From Panax quinquefolius (Eukaryota > Streptophyta > Magnoliopsida > Apiales > Araliaceae): 64,000 nt of DNA. The notes below the pieces were generated by a model. It was not told the origin of the DNA. It did not search any database and saw only the letters and a list, made by a program, of their open reading frames with translations. The stretch is from contig CM035166.1 in the NCBI GenBank assembly GCA_020205615.1, forward strand, positions 81,149,135-81,213,134, given 5' to 3'. A program made the position numbers and the translations under genes. Positions 9,709-20,759 of the stretch are shown in pieces (the first letter of the stretch is position 1; the number at the start of each line of letters is the position of its first letter).

Positions 9709-11660
9709 AACGAAGTTATGGCGAATTTTGCAAAAATAGACGTTAAACGTCGAAAACATAGAAAGCCCGGATTAAAGGTCAAAAGTTGTCGTGTGACTTG
9801 AAAACGTTGGTTTCCAATGTCAACACGTGAGATAAGGTAATTAAGAGTCGTTGGCGAAAGAATCGTCGCATTCCGACTTATAATGAAGAACACGAGTATT
9901 GAACGGACGAAAACATTAATCGAACGCTTAAAAATGAACTTAAAGGTGAATTCCGAGTTAACAGATTCGGAAATGAGAAATTCTTATATGAAAACGTAAA
10001 GGATGTGATTTGTGACTTGTAGGCTTTCGAATGGGTCAATTTGGATTTAAAACGAACAAAATAGGAAGTTGGGAGTTTCGTTTAGAAACCAAACTGCTTT
10101 TGGCTGGTGCATTGTGGTGCAGTCAAGTAGCCATGACACCAAACCTAGTGTTTTTGCCATGCTTTGCGCATTGCCGTGTATGGCTTAGAGAAAAAATAAA
10201 AACATCCGGAGACTCATGCATGAGACTTATACATGGACTCAGTAAATACTAATCAGAAATGTATGGGATGCCGCAATACGGCGGTGAGAAAAATGTTTAC
10301 CAAGTTAGGTTTTGTTCCATTTGAATGTAGACCTTATGTAAGGCAATGAAGATACTTAAGGTATGTAATCAAGCTAACCTTAAATCACTTATAAGGTGAT
10401 AATGTTAGACAATTTAATAAGGTTTAATAGAAATTAAACGAAGAACACGAGAACGTATTAAGTAATCTATAAATGAGGTTCAACATTGGTAATTCACCAA
10501 TGATGATCGCATAACGGTTAGTGACGTAAGAACGTTAATAAGACGTAAAAAAGTATAGGAAGTCGAATTAACTTTAGTAACGAAGTTAATTCAAATAAGA
10601 CACAGAAGAGAAATAAGTTGGTTAGAACCGTAAATTTAGTTTGTTTGATAACTAATTACAGTGTGCTATGTGAATATCACATGTAGATCCTGTATAGACT
10701 GAGAATAGTTGAATTGTATATTCGAAGACGCTTGAAGGCAAGTCTTTCTTAAACTCTTGTTTAACCTTCGTGTTAGCCAAGTTGTACGTGATGCATGTTA
10801 TACAATGCATGAATGATTTTAAAGAAAGAGTCGATGCCTGTTTTAACTCGGCTAGACTAATACTGAAGAGTTAATTGATTTGTTTACAAGTCTTTCAATA
10901 TAGAACTGTTAACGCTATCATATGCCAAATATTTGGTACGGATGTAAAGGTAAGTTTGTCTATGTACAAACAAAAGTATTTTTCATCGATTATTTGATGG
11001 GCACGCGAGGTTGCCAAATGTTGAACGTAAATACGTTTAACGTAAGAGTGTTGATCAACATAGAGTACGATAGGTTGATCACCTAGAAGTGCTCATAAGT
11101 AAAGACGAGTGGATGGCCTTAGTGCCGGATATCCTTTTCAAGTATGAAAACGAAAAGAGTATGTTCATGGTCTATTGACCGGTTCATAATTCCTAAGCCA
11201 TTATATATACTTTGGAATTGTTGTTATGAGAAGTACTAGTCAAATGTTTCATAGTGCTTCATAGTTAATTGTTCAGATATGGAATTAAAGCATGTAATTG
11301 TTAGTGTGATATTCATATGATTCTTTGTGAAGACTTGCTGAGCTAGTTATGCTCATTATTTCTTGAACCATATGTTTGCAGCTAAAATCGAACGAACTGA
11401 GAGTTCTGAGAGAGATAAAGGCAAGGCTAAGATGGACAATTAATCGTCCTATAATAGACTAGAGTATTTGTATGTAATATACTCATGAAGAAAAACGAAT
11501 GTATTCTATTAATGAACCTAGAAAAGGATTTATTAAAAATGTAATATAAAGATAGTAATTACACTCATTTTGTTGTTATCTCAATGGAATGGTTGTATGG
11601 ATTGTAGTATTGTGGAGCACCATCTGTCTGGTTGGAAGATAACCGGGTTTGGGGGCGTCA
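9709..11660 (+). mobile_element. LTR T: left-truncated LTR of a Tekay-type element
   Basis: Begins abruptly with aacgaagttatggcgaattt, which resembles an internal part of the X LTR (reverse of about 29880-29905), and ends CCGGGTTTGGGGGCGTCA, a typical LTR 3' end. The signature CTTGCTGAGCTAGTTATGCTC is at about 11335-11356. The flanking Z sequences are not contiguous: against E, roughly 2.6 kb of integrase and env-position ORF are missing. So an LTR or element inserted in Z and a later deletion removed its left end together with Z sequence. No TSD can be recovered. No coding content; the ORF 11570-11968 is a chimera of LTR end and Z remnant. Confidence 0.75.
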
Positions 11661-11661
11661 T

Positions 11662-11968
11662 AATGGGAGAGAAAGGAATTGAGGCGGAACCATCTTCTGG
11701 CGCCATATCTAACCCTCAGTTTCTTGCGTTCCAACGACAAATGGAGGAACACAACAAGGAAGCACGCGGGGAGATGAGGCGGCTCGCAGCAAAACAAGAC
11801 CATATGTTTGATGCAATGAACTTGTCATTCACGTCATTGAACATGACACTCCAAAGCTTCAATCCTATTGCTAAATTTCCATACAAGCAACCGGGTCCAA
11901 TGCCACGATTTCCACCAAGTGATTCTGAAGAAGAAGAAGAGCACAACACACCACCACCCCAGGCCTAA
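11662..11968 (+). pseudogene. Z env-position ORF, C-terminal remnant
   Basis: About 100 residues in frame to a TAA at 11966-11968: GEKGIEAEPSSGAISNPQFLAFQRQMEEHNKEARGEMRRL (shown here only in part), then AAKQDHMFDAMN, MTLQSFNP, QPGPMPRFPPSDS and an acidic/Pro tail. E carries the matching C-terminus at 18904-18716 (RQDHMFDAMN, TLQSFNP, QPGPLPQFPPSDS). In E this tail follows a long plant-transposon-protein domain, so this is the tail of the ORF that Athila-type elements carry after pol. The N-terminal majority is deleted. Function unknown; the env-like label in the literature reflects position more than proven fusion activity. Confidence 0.8.
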
Positions 11969-13309
11969 AGTGATTACAGGGAAGTCCTCAGATTTTTACT
12001 GTTATATCTATACAATGAGGGCATTGTAATTTTTAAGTTTGGGGGAGTAGATTATTTTTGCATTTTATGTTTGCATGCATAATTTCATTAGTTAGAGTTG
12101 CATTTAGTATTGCACTTTAGTTTTGTATATTAGTTTTCAGCATTTATGTAATCATATAGTTGCATAGTAGCTTAGGGGCATATTTAGTTTTTATTTATGT
12201 TGTTTTATGTTTGCATTCATGTTATGTTTGCGGTATTAAAAAAAATAAAAAAATAAAAAATTATTTTAGTTAGAATTGTGTTATTTTGCATTTAGCAGTC
12301 TTTGTAGTTCATGTTTATTATGAACAATGATGAAATTGAGATTAAGGAAACAAATACAGTATTCAGTATTAGAACTATGATGTAGTTTTGAATCATGACT
12401 CGGATCTTATGCTTGTTTGAAATTGGTATAAAAAGGGTAGCACGTAATAACGTATGTGTTGACTGATTAGTTTAAATCGATACATAAATAGTTTCTAAAG
12501 GATAATGCTAGTATAGATAAGAGAATGACAAGAATAGGCAGTGAAGACAACAAATTAGGCAAGAATCTAAGTTTGGGGGAAAGAGTAGGGTATATAAGCT
12601 TCAGAAATCTATAAAAAAAATAGAAAAAGAAAAAGAAAAGAAAACAATATATATCGTGACTAGTCTTGTTTTGGGGCCGTTGTTACTTGAACAAGTACGC
12701 CCGTAGGGGTGTCTTATCACCTAGCGCCCTAAGGTCTTTTATGGTCTGGGAGTTATTGGTTGAAAGCTCGCTAAGGGGTAGCACTGTTAGCCTAATGGAA
12801 AGAGGCATTGCACAGTCATTTTTTTAATAAAAAAAAGAGAAAAATAAAAATAAAGAGAAGACTGGGAATAAAGGCAAAGAGCCCCCGTAATTGGAAAAAG
12901 AAAGCATGAATACCCTATTCGAACCCCTAATCTTGGTAAATGTTTGATTTTTGTTAGAACTTGTTTATTTTTTGAAATTTTTGAGTTTATTATGTATGAT
13001 TCCTATTAAGAGATTGGTTATGTGTAGAATTTTAATTAATTTCAGTTAGCATAGATGTTGATCACGCACACACTATATCAGTGATGACAGTCTAACATTC
13101 GAGGATTGATAAGAAGTTATTTATGGGTTTTATTATGAAGTGTTGTACTGTTTGCTTGATTGTTCTGAGGCCGAAGGAATAAATTTGATTCTATGATATT
13201 GTTGGATTCGTAGACACATAGTTAGATACATTACATCGCATTGCATTGCATTGCATTGTATAGCATGTTAGTTTGTTTGATTACATGTGCTCGAGGACTA
13301 GCACATTTT
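11969..13309 (+). other. Z 3' noncoding region with PPT-like motifs
   Basis: About 1.3 kb without coding sequence between the env-position ORF and the LTR. It contains AAGTTTGGGGGAG at 12035-12047 and AAGTTTGGGGGA at 12569-12580, copies of the true polypurine tract at 13310; a TATATAAG at 12591-12598; A/G-rich tracts at about 12611-12648 and 12822-12862; and a conserved block at 12655-12817. The equivalent region of E (17481-18715) has the same layout. Confidence 0.8.
12655..12817 (+). other. Conserved noncoding block of the Athila-like 3' region (Z copy)
   Basis: Starts GTGACTAGTCTTGTTT and ends GGCATTGCACAGTC, with shared internal words GCGCCCTAAGGTCTT, GAAAGCTCGCTAAGGGGTA and CACTGTTAGCCTAATGG. 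The E copy is at 18134-17968 on the minus strand. The flanks are A/G or T/C homopolymer-like in both elements, so the block stands out as selectively similar. No open frame of note. It may be a structured RNA or packaging element; unproven. Confidence 0.6.
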
Positions 13310-13324
13310 AAGTTTGGGGGATTT
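13310..13324 (+). other. Z polypurine tract
   Basis: AAGTTTGGGGGATTT lies directly before the LTR start TGATAAGTGGATTTTATA. It is the primer site for plus-strand DNA synthesis. The E equivalent is at 17480-17466 (AAGTTTAGGGGATTT). Confidence 0.85.
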
Positions 13325-14212
13325 TGATAAGTGGATTTTATATCCACGATTTGGTTCCTAATCCAAGCTTAATCGGTGTTAATTACTCGTGTTGATGTTC
13401 TATTTTATTTGTTTATTGTATTTAATGTGTAGGTGTGGTGGTGTGGCGTTTGAGCATCAAAGAAGTACATTTGTGGCAATAATGTGGCAAGGAAAAGAGA
13501 AATCAAGAGCAAAAACTAAGGCATGTGATAAAAGGTACCCCGTAAAGGACCTCTTTTAACCTTGTACCCCGCAAAAGCTGGGGTCTTCATGTCTGTGGTG
13601 ACAGGTGTATGTATGCGCTGCGGGCTATTCCTATACAAATACCCCCGCCAAGGCCGGTGTGCCGAAGCTGGACAATCCTGAATGGCTTCAAACACTGTTG
13701 GAAAGAGGATTGTGAGACTTGGATAACGTATTGACTCTATTTATTGAGGGATTTCGATCAAAGCTTATGTGCTGCATAAAGAACGATCATATCGATTACG
13801 GATAATGGCTAAAGTGAAGGGTGTTATGCATTATTCTTCTACTTTTGTTTTATATTTGTAATTGAGAAGATGTTATCTTTAATTTATTCAATTATTATTT
13901 CATTTATTATGAAATAATTACTTTTGAGGCTTAAGACGGATCTTTAAGTGGAACGATGATTATGTAATCTTTGAATTCAGTTTAATAAGCTATTATCCAG
14001 TTTATCTATATTAATTTGAACGTAAATTTATGAATTGCCTGATCAACGATTCTTTGTGGACTTGTATGAACTCGGGAGATGAAATACGAGACTAGACTTA
14101 GTTAATATAGCATGTGTTCTTGATTTATGTGAATGAACAGAATCCTGATGAATGATAGGGTAGAGATATGCTTGACATCGCATGTAATCAGATAAAGAAC
14201 TTGGACTAAAAC
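13325..14212 (+). repeat. Z 3' LTR, first part (continues at 54643)
   Basis: From TGATAAGTGG to the insertion of Y after GGACTAAAAC. It parallels the reverse complement of E's LTRs: GGTAGAGATA..CTTGACATCGCATGTAAT matches about 16580-16620. The continuation cttctttaattg is found at 54643, across Y. The TSD-like AAAAC is at 14208-14212. Confidence 0.87.
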
Positions 14213-15269
14213 TGTGACACCCCCAAATCCAGGTACTTAAATTCCACGGGATTTGGTGTTCACTGTACAAATATTATCTATCTATCTACCCATAATAAAT
14301 GCAAACCATGCAATAGATAGAAATAAATCCTCCCCTTATGGGGTTACAATATCTAAATAATATATACAATCCCAGGTTAAACTAACCTTAACTATATGTG
14401 CGAAAACATGAACAAATAAGTCTTAACAACATCAAGTCTTTACAATAACATTCTAAAAATTCAATAACAAGTCTTCATCACTTATTAGCTTTGCCCTTGC
14501 CTTTGCTAGTAAAAGGCTCATCATACCTTTCGTTCTTAACTGCAATGTTATTATTACGCAAGAGTGAGCATGATTGCCCACAAGTATAAAAATGAAATAA
14601 CAATATATAATAACATGCGAGTGAATCAAAGACTTCTGAAATAAAAGCTCAACTTTTGAATCAGGAATGAATAACAAGAATTCAAAAGATTTCTGAGGGT
14701 CATAAGACCTTGAACTATGTCCTAGGTTATCAAGGGTTATACTTGAAACCTTTAATCGTAAGACTATGGATTCTTCTACTGTACTTAGGGGATCAACCCT
14801 TAGTACCATACATCGCCTACAATATTTTAACGCTAACGCATAAGAAATCCCTATACAGGGTTGTTCATCTCAGTTTGACATTAGAGTCCGCACCAAAGGA
14901 AGTTTGGTTTGGATAAATCAATAAAGGTTCTGAAATTTAGAACGTTTATGAACTATAGACTAGTCGAATCAAATAGGGGTTCACTAGTCTAACAAGGTTC
15001 AACAATAAATGGTAATTAAATTGAATAATAATCTCAAGAGGTATACTATAGAACAATTATTGTATAACAGAATTATACTTTGAAAAGATAATTAATCTTT
15101 AATATAACAATTGAACTTGATTAATAATAATGAGAATAACTTGAATAATGATAACTAGTAGGGTTAGGAAACTTGCCTCGTGCGTAGATTACACGTTAAT
15201 TAAACACGTTCCTTTAATTAATCCTACATATCATTTCCATTCACAACTATAGTCAATTATAACGTAACT
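14213..15269 (-). repeat. Y LTR copy A, left part (continues at 50042)
   Basis: The 3' end of Y's LTR: own-strand end GGGGGTGTCACA, signature TTGTGGGCAATCATGCTCACTC (own strand) near 14560-14585. Broken at 15269 by X (TSD TAACT 15265-15269). ORFs in both strands here (for example 14809-14453) are not supported by any recognised protein family. Confidence 0.8.
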
Positions 15270-16076
15270 TGCCCGGACTCCGTGTATCACTATTCCATTT
15301 CCTTCCAAACATACCTCATTATATAGATAAATATAACAACATATATTCTCAAATCCCAGGTTCTCGAAACCTTAGAACCTCTTTCATTACAAATAATGAT
15401 AATTACATTATTCTTTACATCTTACATGAGTGACTTTCATCCGCCACCAAGGATTCATAACTGTTCATTAAACTAGTCTATAGTTTAATTCTATCATTCT
15501 ATATTACAAGTCTTCGCTTGCTCTTCACGCACATTTATATACTGAATGGCACTTCATCTGGATACCGCTCAGCTTGATCTTTACAGGATCCTTAAGTTCT
15601 TTCTGACATCGTTCGCTGAAAATGTTTTTCATTTAAAACAAGTGTGAGCATTCAATTGCCCAGCAAGTCATAACAGTTGAACAAACAACTTCAAGAGTTT
15701 AAACATTTTTTAGAACTTTGATAACCGAACAAAGGTTATGAAGCAGCTTAAATAATAGGAATAGTCTCGATTTCTATCATCTTAAAACATTCATGACATA
15801 CTCTTTACACTACTTTCATTCTTCTACCTTTTTCCATACATATCCTGTCTGGCTAGAATCATTAGCACAGACTTAACAATAACGGTTCATGTATAAACCG
15901 AGCATACTTGTATTGAATAGCTCAATCATAGAACATTTCATCTCAAATAAACACCGAAGTGTTCAAATTTTGGCACAAGGCCTCATACGTTCTACCACCT
16001 TGTACAAATATTACACATTCGCACATAGACATAACTTCTCAAGACCAACATCTGAGAAGTTTAAGAAACTAGCATT

Positions 16077-17465
16077 TGTTGGTGAAAATCAATACGCTTA
16101 AAAACACGCAAGTGCACGTGGTCAACAAATAATATAGTAGTGAATAGAGTATCGTTCCCACGAGGACAAAATATCAAGAATCTTAACTTCACAAGTATCA
16201 ATTTTGTATTAACCCTAATTTTATTAAACTAATCAATTCAATGATTTTAAATTTTATAAAAAAAACTAAATTAATAAAGAAATTAACTATCACAAAACAA
16301 TCACCAATAACGAAATCGGGAATTTCAAACAATTAATGGAGAATTAGACTTATGATTTCACCTTGAGCTTCACTCTGATTTTCAAACCATTATTCCAACT
16401 CCATTCAATATTCCAGTTTATTAATCAAGAACACGAACGTAGTAAAAGCCACCTCTCGATGCACTAATACCATATTAACATCAATCCACAATTAAGATAG
16501 AAATCCGTTAAACACCTAAATTAACCAACTCACTATATCTCTATGTGAACTACAATCAAAGAAGGTTGAAGTTTAAGCCCTCTATACAATTACATGCGAT
16601 GTCAAGTGTATCTCTACCTTAACAATAATCACAAATCTGCTATCGACAAAATTCATGACACATGCTATATTAACTAGGTCTAGATTCGAATATCATCTTT
16701 CCATTCCTTTCAAATCCACAAAGAACTGTTGATCAGGCAATTCATAAATTCACGCTCAAATTAACATAGATAAACTGAAAATATCTTATTGAATTGGAAA
16801 TCAAAGTTATAGAATCATCGTTTCACCCACGGATCCATCACAAATCTAATAAGTAAATTAGTTCATAACTAATGAATTAAAAACTGAATAATTTGTGGAA
16901 AACATCATCCCAATTACAAATAAGACTAAGGAGAAGAAGAATAAAGAAAACCCCTTCACGTAGCCTTGATTCGTAACCATCGTGATAATATCTAAAAATT
17001 AATCCTCCAACATTCGCTCTTCAATCCTTGAAATCGCTCTTGAATTCTTGCCTTAGTGTTGTATGATTGTTCTTTTTTTTACGTAAAAGCAAGCTCTTTT
17101 TTATGTTCTGGCCGAAGTCTCCCTTTTGTAGAGTCCAAACGCTTAACAAAAACATCTCAAACCATGTTGCATCAGAGTCCAAACAGCAACAGGAAAGCTC
17201 AGGAAACGGGACCCCCGCCCCGGCGGGGGGTACAAGCACAAACAGGCCCGCCCCGGCGGGCTAGGCTACTGTCTTCAAAATTTTCAAGCTCCAACTTTTT
17301 TCCACTTTTGCTCCAAAAAGTCCGCCTTTCCTCACCAATTACATCCATGACCACCCTACACATAAAATATCACAAAACGAGTAAAAACGAACACAAAACA
17401 TGAAGATAACTATGAATTTAAACTTGAAATGAATATCAATTTGTGTATATAAAATCCACTTATCA
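16077..17465 (-). repeat. E 3' LTR (left)
   Basis: 1389 bp; plus-strand ends TGTTGGTGAAAATCAATACG and ATAAAATCCACTTATCA, so on its own strand it begins TGATAAGTGG and ends CACCAACA. Near identical to 26248-27627 except a GC-rich patch (about 17183-17262) with two copies of CCCGCCCCGGCGGG at 17214-17227 and 17247-17260. Confidence 0.93.
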
Positions 17466-17480
17466 AAATCCCCTAAACTT
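17466..17480 (-). other. E polypurine tract
   Basis: Own strand AAGTTTAGGGGATTT directly before the 3' LTR start. The Z counterpart is at 13310-13324. Confidence 0.83.
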
Positions 17481-18715
17481 AAACCGTGCTAGTCCCCGAG
17501 CACAAAACAAACTACATGCTATGCAATGCAATGAAATACAATAACAATCTAAATGCCTAAAAATCCAACAACATCGCATAAACTAACTTATCCCATCGAC
17601 CTCAGAGAAAACAAGCAACTTTACAATACAAAATATTAAAACCAATCCACAATTACGTATTAATTCTCAATTCTTGAACAACTATTACTGGTATAGCGTG
17701 CGTGTGTGAACATCTAAGATAACTGATACGGACCCAAATTTAATACATAAACAACTTCTTAGAAGGAATCATACAGTTCAAACTTAAAAATCTCAAAGAT
17801 AGGCACGATTCAACTAAAATTAAACTCAACCAAATTCAAGGGTACATGCAGGATACTCATACTTTCTTTTCTTCCTTCTCTTTTTTTTCCTTTTTTTTTA
17901 CACGGGGTCTTTCTGCTCATTTCCCGTTTTATTCTTATCTCTCTTTTTTTCTAAATATACAAAAAACGACTGTGCAATGTTTCATCCCATTAGGCTAACA
18001 GTGTTACCCCTTAGCGAGCTTTCGACCAACGACTCCCGCACACCATAGAAGACCTTAGGGCGCTTAGGTGTAAAAGACAATCCCCTCAAGCGTTCTTGCT
18101 CAAGTAATAGAGGCCCCGAAACAAGACTAGTCACCATGTATACCCTATGTATTTTTCTTCTTTTTTTATGCTTATATACCCCACATTTATTCCCCCAAAC
18201 TTAGGTTCTTGCCTAATTTAAGCCTTCACTACCTATCCTTGTCATTTTCTGGTTCACCCTAGCATTATCCTTTAGAAACATTTTATGTATCGATTTGAAC
18301 TGACCGGTCAACAAAGATGTTATTAGTGCTACCCGTTTTATAACAGTATCAAATAAGTCCAAGATTCAATTCATAACAGTAGTTATATCACAGTTCTAAT
18401 AATCCATACTATATTGGTTAACTTGTTCACAATCTCATCATTGGCCAGAATAACCTGTAGAATGCGACACCATTGGACATATGCAAACAAACTATTTAAC
18501 TAAAACTTTTTTTTTCTTTTCATCAATTTTTTTCCTTTTTTTTCTTTTATTTTTAAACTGAAAATCAAAATCCTATTCTATAATGCAAAACTAGATATTA
18601 AAACTAAAATATAAAAATGCAAGCAACTAAACAAATAATTAAATCCCCCAAACTTAACTAAGACAATGCCCTTATTGGATAAAAATAAAATGCGAGAGGA
18701 CTTCCCTGGAATTGT
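17481..18715 (-). other. E 3' noncoding region
   Basis: No coding sequence. Own strand from right to left: PPT-like AAGTTTGGGGGA at 18655-18644, a second PPT-like motif at 18202-18190, TATATAAG within 18180-18171, the conserved block at 18134-17968, T/C-rich (own-strand A/G) tracts on both sides (about 18135-18170 and 17870-17966), then an ordinary AT-rich stretch to the polypurine tract. Same order as Z 11969-13309. Confidence 0.78.
17968..18134 (-). other. Conserved noncoding block of the Athila-like 3' region (E copy)
   Basis: Own strand begins GTGACTAGTCTTGTTTCGG and ends CATTGCACAGTC; it shares GCGCCCTAAGGTCTTCTATG and GAAAGCTCGCTAAGGGGTAA with Z 12655-12817. Similarity falls off in the homopolymer-like flanks. 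Confidence 0.6.
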
Positions 18716-19929
18716 CTAAGTCTGAGGCGGTGGTTGGTGCTCTTCTTCATCAGAATCACTAGGTGGAAATTGAGGTAATGGACCGGGTTGTTGATACGGA
18801 AATTGGGCCGCCGGGTTAAAACTTTGGAGCGTTGTGTTGAATGAGGCAAAAGACGCGTTCATGGCATCGAACATGTGATCTTGGCGCATTGCCAATCGCC
18901 GCATTTCCCGGCGTGCTGGCTATTATGCGCATTCATTTGATTTTGGAACTCAAGGAACTAAGTACTAGAAAATGCCTCAGTCTGCGGAACCTGCTCGGTT
19001 CCTTGATCTCCCATCGTTTCATCCTCATCCCCCGAGGTATCTTCGGCGTCGACTTCATCTTCCGACGCCGATGGAAAAATAAAACCCAAACCCCGTGGAT
19101 GTGACTCTCCTCCACCCACACTGAATACCGCGCAATCATGCGTGAATCAAGCAAAGCAAGCGGTGGTAAAGTTGGCTCATCATCAGAATAACGCACCCCG
19201 GCGTTGCGGCACAATGCACATATAAGTGAAGGGTGTGGCAAACCGCCCAAAAAATTCCCACGTAAGCACCGGCGGATAGAGAAAACTGATGATGGCCCCG
19301 ACGTCGATAATGAAGTCCTGCACAATGGCGTATAACAGTAACGCCTTCTCTTTGGTGACGTCCGAAGTGTGTTGGGACGGAAGAAATTTTGCACATAAAA
19401 ATGTGTACCATATCTTTCCATACCGGCTTAAGTCCTTGCTATTGAACACTGTTCCTCCCTTCCTCCCTTTAGTCCAAGATGTGCCCGGCTTTATCAAATT
19501 TTTAATAACCTCCTCATAATCCGGGTCAAAATCCCTCATTTGGACATACTGACAATGGCATGGCACCCGCAACTGATAGTAAGCGTTGATTGCATCGTCA
19601 CTGAACGGAACCATTTGACCCCGCACAAACACTTTGAAAAGAGCTTTGTCTTCGGCGTTTGCATAGAATTCCTTGACAATATTAACCACTGCGGGTGTTA
19701 GATGTTCGGTGAATTTGATCCACCCCTTTTGGCGAATTTGGGACATCATCTCCCCATCGTTCCCCTCGGGGGCCAAACCACGCTCTAGCGTAAGTCCCTT
19801 AGATTGCATGTACTCGTAACGGTCGGCGGCGGTGGCACTCACAAATTTTCGGCGGTCATAGGTGGTTGGCGGTGGAGCGGCGCTTGAACTCGCCCCCCGT
19901 TGGCGTTTGGGTGTTGGTTGAAATGCCAT
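18716..19929 (-). pseudogene. E env-position ORF (plant transposon-protein domain)
   Basis: Starts at the ATG 19929-19927. Residues 1-248 are open: a basic N-terminus (MAFQPTPKRQRG), then DRRKFVSATAADRYEYMQSK, LTLERGLAPEG, RQKGWIKFTEHLTPAVVNIVKEFY, FSDDAINAYYQLR, KEKALLLYAIVQ and DVGAIISF. I recognise this as the conserved domain of plant transposon proteins found after pol in Athila-type elements (Transposase_32-like, from memory). After about 19183 the frame shifts (continuing in 19421-18933, with an acidic DEDET-type stretch), and the C-terminal tail is at 18904-18716 (MFDAMNASFASFNTTLQSFNP). No clear signal peptide or membrane segment is seen, so an envelope role is doubtful. The remnant in Z is 11662-11968. 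Confidence 0.75.
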
Positions 19930-20759
19930 TAAGTTTCAGCAGTGAACTCTTGCTAGTAACCACTTCATCTCCCGAAACTTGGTTCAGTCAATCTGTCAAA
20001 CACTTAGCGTGTACAGCTCGTTCGGATCCCCCAAACTCGGTTGGTTCTATGTAGGTGAGAAAAGATGAAGACTTGATACTATGGTAACTTACCCTCAAGT
20101 GTGTGTATCCCAATTTCTTGAAGAATTCAGGTTTAATGGTGTGGAATATGGGAAGTATGAGGTAGGATTTATATAGAGTGATGTGCGGAAGATGAAATGG
20201 TGGACGGGATTGACGTCATGTGGAATTCGTGGGGTAGAAGGTGGGTTAATTTGATTTAGGTAGTGGTAGTGGTGGTAGTAGTTGTTTAGTGTTCTGGGTT
20301 GTGTTTAGGAGATGAAGACAAATATGGTAGCAGGTTTTAAGTGAGGGGAAATGGTCAAGGCGTATTTTTAAATGAGCAAGTCTCGCCTAAGATTTAGGAC
20401 CCACTTCCCGGGGTGCTAGTTAAAAGCAAAACATTTTGGCCAAGCTAGTCCACTGCTAAAAAATTTTGGCAAAAAATTTGGAGATGCAAAATTCTCCGAT
20501 TTTCCTCCTTTTCGTAGTCGTTGTTGCTCTGACTCATGTTGGACCTCTCCTGAAACCAAAAACATGCAATATGTTAGATTAAGCACGACTTGGAGATTCA
20601 ATGAGATTTTTATTACTTTTCAGAGATTTTTAGCAAAAATTAATAATTGACAAGTCCTAACTACTGCTTCATAAACTATATCCTAACAAATTAAACATGA
20701 ACATTGAAAAATAATGAAAGATTGGGTTGCCTCCCAATTAGTGCTTGATTTTAAGTCGT
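19930..20759 (-). other. E spacer between pol and the env-position ORF
   Basis: About 0.8 kb without recognised coding sequence. It would hold the leader or splice acceptor of the env-position transcript if one is made; I see no certain signal. The short ORF 20601-20416 has no recognisable domain. Confidence 0.6.

Noticed and set aside
11570..11968. 132-codon ORF as an intact small gene.
   Set aside because: Its first 30 codons are LTR T sequence and the rest is the tail of the Z env-position ORF, so it is a chimera.
14213..15269. Sequence at 14213 first read as a plus-strand LTR start of a separate element.
   Set aside because: It reads better as the 3' end of minus-strand Y (GGGGGTGTCACA on its own strand), matched by the Y LTR start at 54637 and by continuity of the Z LTR across both ends.
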